IMG/VR virus record: IMGVR_UViG_3300033993_001438
Location: 1 to 59,803 of that record
Length of the DNA: 59,803 nucleotides
Reading direction: 5' to 3' (one strand)
Source: a virus
Below are positions 54,509 to 59,803 of this stretch, piece by piece (the stretch's first letter is position 1; each line of letters opens with the position of its first letter). A program made the position numbers and the translations under genes. The notes under the pieces are model-generated. The model was not told where the DNA came from, did not search any database, and was given only the letters and a program-made list of their open reading frames with translations.

Positions 54509-55458
54509 CAAATCCTCCCTATGGTTCCGAGATCCGGGAGCGTCTGGGGCGGGTATCCCTGGACGTCGGAGTACGCCCACGCATCCTCCGCCTCAATGCA
54601 CGTGGCGTAGCCGGCATCGTCGGTGACGATCATGCCTGGCACCTGGGGCGGGTAGTCCGCCGGCCAGTTGGGCACGGGCGTGTTCCACGCCGCCCAGCTA
54701 TTGGCTATGAACCAGACGCGGAACGGCCAGAAGGTATGAGTGTCGTCATAACCTACGGTCGCCATGTCATGGGCCCAGCCCGGAGACGAACGCGGGTGGA
54801 TGTTCTTCGCCCCCGGCTTGCTGCTCCACGCAGCCATCTGCCCGGAGTGGATGCCGTACCCGTTGTACAGGGCGTCCATCGCATCATCCATGCTCTTGAC
54901 GAGAGCTATGGTGCCAACCTTGTTCCGGTTGCACAGCGTCTGAACGTCTGGCGGAACGCCCCCGTTCCTGCCCCAGCGTGTTCCGATCTGGCCATCGTAT
55001 TTGGTCAGGTCCACCACGCCCGGGAAGTTGTCCCGCGGCATGAAGCCAACGTCACGCTCAAACCGGCTGGCCCTGGCGGGGCTCATGCCCTCGCCGCCGT
55101 GGCCGCGAGCCCCGTACGTGGGCTCCGTTGCAGTCCGCCTGAACCAGGAGAACGGCGACCCGTGTACCAAAAGTGATACAGCGCGAGTGCAATCCCTGGC
55201 GTTCCGGCTACCGTGGGAAACACAGTCTCCAACAGTTTGCCTTTCGGTAAAGGCAGCGGGGTCCAGCTTCAGGACATAGCCCCACAGCAAGGCACGCTTG
55301 CCCTTGCCAGAGTTGGTGGTGGAGAAGTACCTGACCGGATTGGTAGCCAGGAAGTCATCCCGGTCCTTCATCGACGGCAAGTAGCCGGCGAATCCGCCGG
55401 CCTCGTATGCCCTTACCAGTTCGGCAGAGCTGTTGAACAGATCCTCATCTTCCGGCAT
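54508..55458 (-). CDS. Papain-like (C1-type) cysteine peptidase (316 aa)
   Basis: ATG 55458, AGGAGG nine bases upstream. Catalytic set in papain order: oxyanion Q74 and C79 in RQTVGDCVSHG, H230 in PGWAHDMATVGYDD, N253 in FIANSWAAWNT. No signal peptide or pro-domain seen, unlike typical secreted papains. Next to a subtilisin-like gene and membrane genes. Likely cleaves host envelope, toxin or phage proteins; a lysis or ejection role is inferred from context. Confidence 0.75.
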   Translation of the reverse strand: MPEDEDLFNSSAELVRAYEAGGFAGYLPSMKDRDDFLATNPVRYFSTTNSGKGKRALLWGYVLKLDPAAFTERQTVGDCVSHGSRNARDCTRAVSLLVHGSPFSWFRRTATEPTYGARGHGGEGMSPARASRFERDVGFMPRDNFPGVVDLTKYDGQIGTRWGRNGGVPPDVQTLCNRNKVGTIALVKSMDDAMDALYNGYGIHSGQMAAWSSKPGAKNIHPRSSPGWAHDMATVGYDDTHTFWPFRVWFIANSWAAWNTPVPNWPADYPPQVPGMIVTDDAGYATCIEAEDAWAYSDVQGYPPQTLPDLGTIGRI

Positions 55459-55951
55459 CTGCGGCAACCTCCTCCAGGGCCTTGACTAGGGAGGCCCTCT
55501 TGTCAGGCGACAACGCCACATCGTCCTTGCCAATCGCCTTGACCAGGACGTCTTCGATGGCCACATCTAGGCCGGCGTACTTACCGGGGAGGTCGGTGCC
55601 CTTGAACGCCAGGTCCAACGCGTTGGCGTTGGTCGTCCGGAACTTCCCCACCGTGGTGATGATGCGGTCGTCACGCCTGATCACATCCGCAAGCGAGGCG
55701 TAATACGCGCGGACGCGAGCCTTGTCCTGCTTGCTCGCTGACTTGAGGACCGCAGCCACCTTGCTCTGCTCCACGGCCGGCACGTTCACCGCAGCGGTGG
55801 GGAGAAACGCCGCCAGCAGCAGGCCCACGGCGACAATGCCGAGCAGGTTCTTGCCGAGGGCGGCGGGCGTCATCTTGCTGATCAGCGGCCAGGCGTAGAC
55901 CAGGGCCACGCATGCGGAAACGATCACGGCTGCGATTTGGTAGGGGGTCAT
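55445..55951 (-). CDS. Two-span membrane protein (168 aa)
   Basis: ATG overlaps the subtilase TGA (ATGA). Two hydrophobic helices: AAVIVSACVALVYAWPLIS (about 7-25) and LLGIVAVGLLLAAFLPTAAV (36-55), then a soluble C-terminal domain (VAAVLKSASKQDKARVRAYY, and an Asp/Lys-rich helix set). Resembles holin/antiholin or envelope proteins with a periplasm-facing domain. Located between two peptidases, so a lysis or export role is likely. Confidence 0.65.
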   Translation of the reverse strand: MTPYQIAAVIVSACVALVYAWPLISKMTPAALGKNLLGIVAVGLLLAAFLPTAAVNVPAVEQSKVAAVLKSASKQDKARVRAYYASLADVIRRDDRIITTVGKFRTTNANALDLAFKGTDLPGKYAGLDVAIEDVLVKAIGKDDVALSPDKRASLVKALEEVAADAGR

Positions 55952-56832
55952 ACGATTGCCTTGTGGGAATGCTCCAGGGCGGTCGAAGGATTGATCAGCC
56001 CCCAGCCGTACAGGTGGTCATGGCCGGGATCCCCAGCGTCCACGCTGGTGTTCTTGATGACTGCATGCGCCTTGCCTGATCGCGGCGGCGGCATCTGCGG
56101 GATCGCCAGGGCCATGACGCCGGCAACAAACGGCGCCGCCATGCTGGTGCCTGACAGAGTGGCGTACCCTCCGCCCAGCCAACAGGAGGTGATCTCCTCG
56201 CCAGGGGCTGCGACGTCGATCTCCCGGCCGCGGCAGGAGAACTCGCACACACCACCGTCGCGGCCAACGGCACCGACGGCAATGGCTTCCTCATAGGCTG
56301 CGGGGTAGGACACCCGCCCGCCGTCGTTCCCTGCGGCACAGACCAGGATCATCCCTGCCTTGTCCGCAGCACGCACCGCTTCGGTCAGCTCCTCCGTGCG
56401 GACAGGAGCCCCAAGGCTCATCACGCAGATGTCGCACTTGGCCTCAATGGCGAACAGGATTGCTCTGGCGACAGACTCCAGCGACCCGGCGCCGTTGTTG
56501 TTCAGCACCTTGCAGCTGATGATCTCGGCCTGCGGGGCAACCCCAGTCATGGGCCCGCGGGCAGCGATGACACCAGCCACGTGGGTCCCGTGGCCGTTGG
56601 TGTCCGACGCAGAGCAATCCTTCGTAAAGTTGCGATGATCCTTGACAACGCCAATCAGGGCAGGGTGGCTATCGTCCACCCCCGTATCCAGCACGGCCAC
56701 CCGCACGCCGGCCCCCTGGTGACGACTCCAGAGGGCCGGCAGACCGTACGCGGAAATGGACCAGTCCAGGCCTGAGGAGGGCAAGGCCTGTGCGACTGCT
56801 TCTACGCGGTACGGCGGCAGGTGAACGAGCAT
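55948..56832 (-). CDS. Subtilisin-like serine protease, S8 family (294 aa)
   Basis: ATG 56832 overlaps the upstream TGA (TGATG). Catalytic triad complete: D49 in VAVLDTGVDDSHP, H81 in TNGHGTHVAGV, S230 in LSGTSMAAPFVAG, and oxyanion N169 in AAGNDGG. Compact, with no signal sequence or I9 pro-domain visible, so it is probably cytoplasmic or released at lysis. Subtilases are rare in phages. Flanked by membrane and peptidase genes. Confidence 0.85.
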   Translation of the reverse strand: MLVHLPPYRVEAVAQALPSSGLDWSISAYGLPALWSRHQGAGVRVAVLDTGVDDSHPALIGVVKDHRNFTKDCSASDTNGHGTHVAGVIAARGPMTGVAPQAEIISCKVLNNNGAGSLESVARAILFAIEAKCDICVMSLGAPVRTEELTEAVRAADKAGMILVCAAGNDGGRVSYPAAYEEAIAVGAVGRDGGVCEFSCRGREIDVAAPGEEITSCWLGGGYATLSGTSMAAPFVAGVMALAIPQMPPPRSGKAHAVIKNTSVDAGDPGHDHLYGWGLINPSTALEHSHKAIV

Positions 56833-57152
56833 CACTCATCCCTGGACACAAGGACACGGATGAGCGACGTCACAATCGGAGCCACCACGTTCAGGAGGAT
56901 CGGCAGGGCGATCCCCAGGCTCTGGATCTTGGCCAGGTCTTCCTGGGCCTCCTCCTCCGTGATGGCCTGGGCTTGGGCCTGGAACAGAGGGAAGGTTTCG
57001 ATGACGGGCAGCAGAGACTTGGCCACCAGGTAGACGATCTCCAGCTTCTCCGACAGCGTCGCCTCCGCCCACTTGGCGACGATGGCACTGATCTCACGCA
57101 GGACGCTTACGTTCTGCAGCAGCCAGCGAACGACAACAAACTTGTCAACCAT
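56832..57152 (-). CDS. Small membrane-associated protein (106 aa)
   Basis: ATG 57152 behind AGAGGAG. Mostly helical: VDKFVVVRWLLQNVSVLREI, AIVAKWAEATLSEKLEIVYL, then LGIALPILLNVVAPIVTSLI (about 79-100), one C-terminal hydrophobic segment. Ends SRDE. Possibly a holin or scaffold of the lysis module; no family recognised. Confidence 0.6.
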   Translation of the reverse strand: MVDKFVVVRWLLQNVSVLREISAIVAKWAEATLSEKLEIVYLVAKSLLPVIETFPLFQAQAQAITEEEAQEDLAKIQSLGIALPILLNVVAPIVTSLIRVLVSRDE

Positions 57153-57426
57153 GCTTTCTCCTCTCGCAGGCAATGGCGACCACCGCGTGGCCGGCAATGT
57201 CCATCAGGGTCTTCTGTCTAGTAATTGTCTCCAACGGCCCTCTGAGCCGCCGGGTTTTTTCACCGATCCGGGCCGCCTGGTAACGCCAGGCTTCGATGCC
57301 GTCCTGCTCCACACCCAGGGCGTTTTCCAGGGGGTCCTGGCCGCAGCCGTAGTAGTCCCGCTTCCTTGTCAGCAGCCGGTACAGCTCGTCGCACAGCTCC
57401 CGGTACGGGTCACCAGTGGACGTCAC
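57145..57426 (-). CDS. Hypothetical helical protein (93 aa)
   Basis: GTG 57426 within the 3' end of the upstream gene; no good ribosome site, probably coupled. Reads MTSTGDPYRELCDELYRLLT, RKRDYYGCGQDPLENALGVE, AWRYQAARIGEKTRRLRGPL, and ends TLMDIAGHAVVAIACERRKHG. The repeated helical layout resembles phage Nmad1-like or dCTPase-like small proteins, but this is weak. Basic overall. Confidence 0.5.
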   Translation of the reverse strand: MTSTGDPYRELCDELYRLLTRKRDYYGCGQDPLENALGVEQDGIEAWRYQAARIGEKTRRLRGPLETITRQKTLMDIAGHAVVAIACERRKHG

Positions 57427-57634
57427 GGCTGGCGCTGACGATCCGGCCGTATTCGGCCCAGAAGCTAGCGGTATGCGGGTCTTCGTCGTCGGTGCAAAGG
57501 TACGCAGTTCTTGCATGGGCCCATTCCTCACAGCAGGTGTCGATAAAACTGTCAGCTCCACACGTATTGGCAATGCAGATGACGCCACGGTTTTCCTCCT
57601 CGTCAAACGAAAAGTAACCCAGCATGTCAGGCAT
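57410..57634 (-). CDS. Small Cys-containing protein (74 aa)
   Basis: ATG 57634 or ATG 57625 (MPDMLGYFSF) as start. Contains FDEEENRGVICIANTCGADS, FIDTCCEEWAHARTAYLCTD and ends FWAEYGRIVSASRDVHW. Five cysteines and an acidic N-terminus. No HExxH motif, so not a metalloprotease by this evidence. Overlaps both neighbours in a three-gene chain. Confidence 0.55.
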   Translation of the reverse strand: MPDMLGYFSFDEEENRGVICIANTCGADSFIDTCCEEWAHARTAYLCTDDEDPHTASFWAEYGRIVSASRDVHW

Positions 57635-58049
57635 GCTTTTGGGCGGCCTCAGGTAGCACCTCAGGGGGAACGGAACCGGAAACCTCCGCTGCGCCCACCT
57701 CCGAAACCGCCTGAGCAGCAGCCTCCGCCAATCGCTGGACGAACTCATAAAGACGCTCCGCCGGCAGGGTTACCAACCATGGCGACCGGCTCTTCCTGTG
57801 CAGCACCACCGGGACCGCGGAGCCGGCGTCCTCCTGGGCCTGCTGCATCCAGGCTCGGATGGACTCCCGCTCCACAAACTTGACCTCCCAGTGAATGCCC
57901 TCAATGTCCACGCTGATATCCGCAGAGTCCGTTCCGCCCTGGTACTGGACGCCCCTGCGGGCAGGAGTTTCCAGCCGGAGCGCCGCCGTCAGGGCCTTGG
58001 CGGCGTCCCTCTCCCCTCGTTTTCCTTTCTCACGCTGGCTGCGGCTCAC
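57627..58049 (-). CDS. Holliday-junction resolvase-like PD-(D/E)XK nuclease (140 aa)
   Basis: GTG 58049 overlaps the prior TGA (GTGA), GAGG in front. Begins MSRSQREKGKRGERDAAKAL (conserved E13); then GGTDSADISVDIEGIHWEVK gives D44, E55 and K57 in PD-(D/E)XK order, followed by a helix and strand (VPVVLHRKSRSPWLVTLP). This resembles RecU/Hjc-type junction resolvases and small phage nucleases. Likely resolves branched DNA before packaging. Confidence 0.7.
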   Translation of the reverse strand: MSRSQREKGKRGERDAAKALTAALRLETPARRGVQYQGGTDSADISVDIEGIHWEVKFVERESIRAWMQQAQEDAGSAVPVVLHRKSRSPWLVTLPAERLYEFVQRLAEAAAQAVSEVGAAEVSGSVPPEVLPEAAQKHA

Positions 58050-58309
58050 TTGAGCCTCACAAACAGGGGGCCGTTCTCCCCCACGTACGCGCCCAAGGTA
58101 TTGAACGACAGGTACTCCTCCGCCTCTTCCTGGGTCATGCCTGATTCCACAAGGATTTGCTCGCATTTGGCCAGGTCATACACCGCCACCACCGGGTGGT
58201 GATGGTTGGCGGTGCGGCCGATGTAGGCATCCTCAAGCCCGTCCGCCAGGAGGGCGTCAGGGTTCTCGTCCTCCAGGTCCCAGTCATCTTCGTTGCGGGT
58301 TGCGATCAT
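58046..58309 (-). CDS. Small conserved phage protein (87 aa)
   Basis: ATG overlaps the upstream TGA (ATGA). Acidic first part (MIATRNEDDWDLEDENPDAL), then VVAVYDLAKCEQILVESGMT, QEEAEEYLSFNTLGAYVGEN, GPLFVRLK. The 'YDxxKCIxILxxxGMTxEEAxEYxxFNxxGAYVGExxP' core is a common phage family of unknown function. Coupled to the nuclease downstream. Confidence 0.8.
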   Translation of the reverse strand: MIATRNEDDWDLEDENPDALLADGLEDAYIGRTANHHHPVVAVYDLAKCEQILVESGMTQEEAEEYLSFNTLGAYVGENGPLFVRLK

Positions 58310-58707
58310 GGCTTCCTTGCCCAGCTGAGATTGGCCTGCCTCTCGTCCATGTAAAACGCATGAGGCTCCTCAGGCTCATAGCCCAGGTGCTTCTTGTGTC
58401 TCAGGGACGCCAGGTAGGACGGGTCATAGTTCTCTGGATCCGACTGCTGCTTAGCCCACAGCATTGTACCTTTGTACAGTGGTGGGTAGTTCCCCGCAAG
58501 TTGTCCGTCATGCAGAACGTCATGGCACCTCCCGCAAGTCCGGAGGTAATTGCGAATGTCATGCTTGCGGCCAGCGCCCCCCTGCAGGTGGTGAACCTCC
58601 AGGCTTCTCCTGCCGTCTGACTCCGGCCACCAGCACACCGCACAGCAGCGGTGAAGCTGGATCCACTCCTCCAGCGCCGCCTTCTCAGCCTTGGTCATCC
58701 GTGCCAT
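58306..58707 (-). CDS. HNH-type endonuclease-like protein (133 aa)
   Basis: ATG 58707 with GGAG. Zinc-site residues C22, C25 (CCAVCWWPE) and C58, C61 with H62/H66 (RTCGRCHDVLH) flank a core LEVHHLQGGAGRKHDIRNYL (H39, H40), the HNH layout. N-terminal helix (MTKAEKAALEEWIQ). Probably a DNA-nicking enzyme for packaging or recombination. Contains the third palindrome (58465-58478) inside the coding region. Confidence 0.8.
   Translation of the reverse strand: MARMTKAEKAALEEWIQLHRCCAVCWWPESDGRRSLEVHHLQGGAGRKHDIRNYLRTCGRCHDVLHDGQLAGNYPPLYKGTMLWAKQQSDPENYDPSYLASLRHKKHLGYEPEEPHAFYMDERQANLSWARKP
58465..58478. promoter_or_regulatory. Third TGTAC-N4-GTACA palindrome, inside the HNH gene
   Basis: TGTAC-cttt-GTACA, exactly the form of the copies at 33339 and 46851, but in coding sequence (KGTML of the HNH protein). 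It may be functional, or coincidental in a gene. It is included because three exact copies in 60 kb of a ten-position palindrome exceed chance expectation. Confidence 0.3.
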
Positions 58708-58802
58708 AAGCTCTCCGCTGCGCAGACCCCTTCCCCGCTGAGAGGCACTGGTGACTCTCAGGTGGCCTTGTGGCCGCCGACGGTTGCCTTATCCTTAGGC
58801 TC

Positions 58803-58997
58803 TCAGCTATCGACCGGGACGCAGGGGGTTGCTGGATCTAGTACCAGCGCGTTGCCCGGGTTTCGCGCAACCGTCAGCCTCTTTGTGCGGACTAGCCGCT
58901 CCTGCCATAGGGCAGGCGTGTGTTTATGCTCGCGCTTTTGGTTAACTGCCGGCGGGTGCTGCGAGAAAATGAACCGCCTCATGCGTCTCTGTATCAC
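58803..58997 (-). CDS. Uncertain basic ORF (64 aa)
   Basis: Possible starts GTG 58997 (VIQRRMRRFIFSQHPPAVNQ) or GTG 59033. Reads KREHKHTPALWQERLVRTKR, LTVARNPGNALVLDPATP. Very basic, then a hydrophobic end. Protein-like but with weak ribosome sites. The sequence between its stop (58803) and the HNH start (58707) has no gene that I can see. Confidence 0.35.
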   Translation of the reverse strand: MIQRRMRRFIFSQHPPAVNQKREHKHTPALWQERLVRTKRLTVARNPGNALVLDPATPCVPVDS

Positions 58998-59007
58998 CGT
59001 GGCCTGG

Positions 59008-59223
59008 TCACGCAAGCGAACTTTCCAGTTCACCCACTCTTGCCCGCAAAGAACCAACCTGGGCCTTCTGCTCGGCAAGCAGATCCTCTAGCTCGCGGAT
59101 GCGAAACTGAGCCTCGCCAAGAGCCCCGGCCGCCAGCTTGAGCAGGCTGCGAGGGTCATGGTCCGAGGCGAACGGATCGGTGTAGCACTTGAGCAGGGTT
59201 GTGATCAGAGTCTCTGTGTTCAT
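59008..59223 (-). CDS. Small coiled-coil protein (71 aa)
   Basis: ATG 59223 (or GTG 59229) with AAAGG. Begins MNTETLITTLLKCYTDPFAS, then LGEAQFRIRELEDLLAEQKA, QVGSLRARVGELESSLA: a clear coiled coil for the last 40 residues. No family recognised; may oligomerise. Confidence 0.6.
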   Translation of the reverse strand: MNTETLITTLLKCYTDPFASDHDPRSLLKLAAGALGEAQFRIRELEDLLAEQKAQVGSLRARVGELESSLA

Positions 59224-59441
59224 ATGCACCTTTCCACTGGCACCTTAGGGTGCGGTATGTCGTACATTTCGTTCCCCATGACGCGGATCTCGGCCGCATC
59301 AACATGCACCACCTGGCCGTCAGCGAAATGCTGCACCACCCACACGCTGTTAAGGTGCGGGCCGTAGTCAATCACCAGCAGGGCGAAGCCCTCCCCCAGC
59401 GGCGTTGCCACCCAGATCGGCGGGTTTAGCTGCAGCATCAT
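59220..59441 (-). CDS. Small beta-rich protein (73 aa)
   Basis: ATG 59441 or 59438 with AGGGG/AAGG. Reads MMLQLNPPIWVATPLGEGFA, LLVIDYGPHLNSVWVVQHFA, DGQVVHVDAAEIRVMGNEMY, strand-rich, probably one barrel or fold. It overlaps the upstream gene by 74 bases in another frame. Common phage-type hypothetical. Confidence 0.6.
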   Translation of the reverse strand: MMLQLNPPIWVATPLGEGFALLVIDYGPHLNSVWVVQHFADGQVVHVDAAEIRVMGNEMYDIPHPKVPVERCI

Positions 59442-59625
59442 CCTTGATACCCCTGAGCATGTTGATCTCTCGGCATGCCGCCGCCGCCGATGCGGCGTAG
59501 CTGTCGATGACAGTGTGTAGCCGCGCAAGCTCCGCGGCAGCCTCATCCATCAGGTCGCTGGCGGGTTCGGCGTCCACCGCGTGGGACCATCGGCGGAGCT
59601 TGTTAATCAGGTATTCCCTGGGCAT
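59368..59625 (-). CDS. Small hypothetical protein (85 aa)
   Basis: ATG 59625 with AGGTG. Begins MPREYLINKLRRWSHAVDAE, then MDEAAAELARLHTVIDSYAA, SAAAACREINMLRG; helical, then a Gly/Ala/Pro-rich end lying over the next gene's 5' end. First gene of the leftward module from the window's right end. Unknown function. Confidence 0.6.
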   Translation of the reverse strand: MPREYLINKLRRWSHAVDAEPASDLMDEAAAELARLHTVIDSYAASAAAACREINMLRGIKDDAAAKPADLGGNAAGGGLRPAGD

Positions 59626-59694
59626 CTTTGCACCTGTTGCAGGTTTCGGTTTTGCGAGTCACGTTCTTGCTACCTGCCGCTGCCGGCGACAGGA

Positions 59695-59774
59695 GTGATA
59701 TGCAGCACTCGGTAACGCCGTGTCTCGCGTCACGCGGCCGTGCGGCGCGGAATCGGCGGGGTGATATGCAGCAC
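59695..59774. repeat. Direct repeat GTGATATGCAGCAC at the genome end
   Basis: Exact 14-base repeats at 59695-59708 and 59761-59774, 52 bases apart, in the 175-bp gene-free end region. On the minus strand they lie upstream of the gene at 59625. They may be protein-binding sites or a promoter element (iterons), or mark the replication or packaging end. No gene seen in 59626-59800. Confidence 0.6.
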
Positions 59775-59803
59775 GGGGGACGCTATCGAGAACCGCATAC
59801 TCA

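Noticed and set aside
57410-57634. Metalloprotease reading of the Cys-containing protein
   Set aside because: The CEEWAHA segment looked like a metal site, but no HExxH or similar motif is present.
1-59803. Complete tRNA, rRNA, CRISPR array or insertion sequence
   Set aside because: No full cloverleaf, rRNA stretch, spaced direct repeats or transposase was seen; only a tRNA 5'-half-like fragment at 6660-6693.
1-59803. Terminal direct repeats at the two window ends
   Set aside because: The first and last hundred bases show no shared stretch by eye; circular closure is suggested instead by the split gene.

Overview
The window looks like one essentially complete genome of a tailed, podovirus-like phage. 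It is GC-rich, densely packed and probably circular or circularly permuted. The first minus-strand gene runs off position 1, but its next codon, read across the join into the last three bases of the window, is a stop codon, so the ends fit together. Virion genes recognised are a portal, large terminase, HK97-type capsid, scaffold, an adaptor-like protein, a nozzle-like tail protein, a LamG-repeat fibre, a collagen-like protein and very large internal-virion-type proteins. There is no tape measure, sheath or baseplate. The host cannot be named from sequence alone. LamG 'ALWLDGxD...DKSGNGR' repeats, Cys-rich small proteins and a lysis region that carries proteases but no recognisable peptidoglycan hydrolase make a bacterium with a protein-rich envelope, such as a planctomycete, a reasonable guess and no more.

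Layout. Positions 1 to 44.1 kb are almost entirely minus strand. Reading leftward from 44.1 kb: three small early-type genes, one with a sigma region 2-like segment behind a very good sigma70-type promoter; a 660-bp gene-free repeat-rich stretch; small conserved genes (38.4-42.1 kb); the head cassette (scaffold, major capsid, capsid-associated protein, terminator, Pro-rich protein, glycosyltransferase-methyltransferase fusion, zinc-ribbon small-terminase candidate, large terminase, portal; 27.4-38.3 kb); the fibre and tail cassette (17.3-27.4 kb); and low-complexity and internal virion proteins (7.5-17.3 kb). A plus-strand tyrosine integrase (6.74-7.56 kb) interrupts this arm beside a tRNA-like sequence. 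It is followed by a recombination and replication set (RecE-like nuclease, ERF annealase, SSB, superfamily II helicase, PD-(D/E)XK-like nuclease) and a row of tiny genes to position 1.

Positions 44.4 to 53.5 kb are plus strand: a Gp88/DUF7227-like gene, a sliding-clamp-like gene, and two terminator-bounded runs of small, mostly unknown proteins, ending in a serine recombinase. This arm collides head-on with the minus-strand arm from 59.6 to 53.0 kb. That arm holds an HNH protein, a Holliday-junction-resolvase-like nuclease, a subtilisin-like protease, membrane proteins, a papain-like peptidase, a holin-like protein and a sigma factor-like protein. The sigma gene overlaps the serine recombinase gene antisense by 476 bp.

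How it may work: integrase plus annealase, exonuclease and SSB suggest a temperate or recombination-competent phage. No DNA or RNA polymerase was recognised, so it should use host enzymes, possibly redirected by its own sigma-like proteins. Start-stop overlaps (ATGA, GTGA, TGATG, TAATG) link most neighbouring genes. I used them, together with Shine-Dalgarno spacing, to choose starts.
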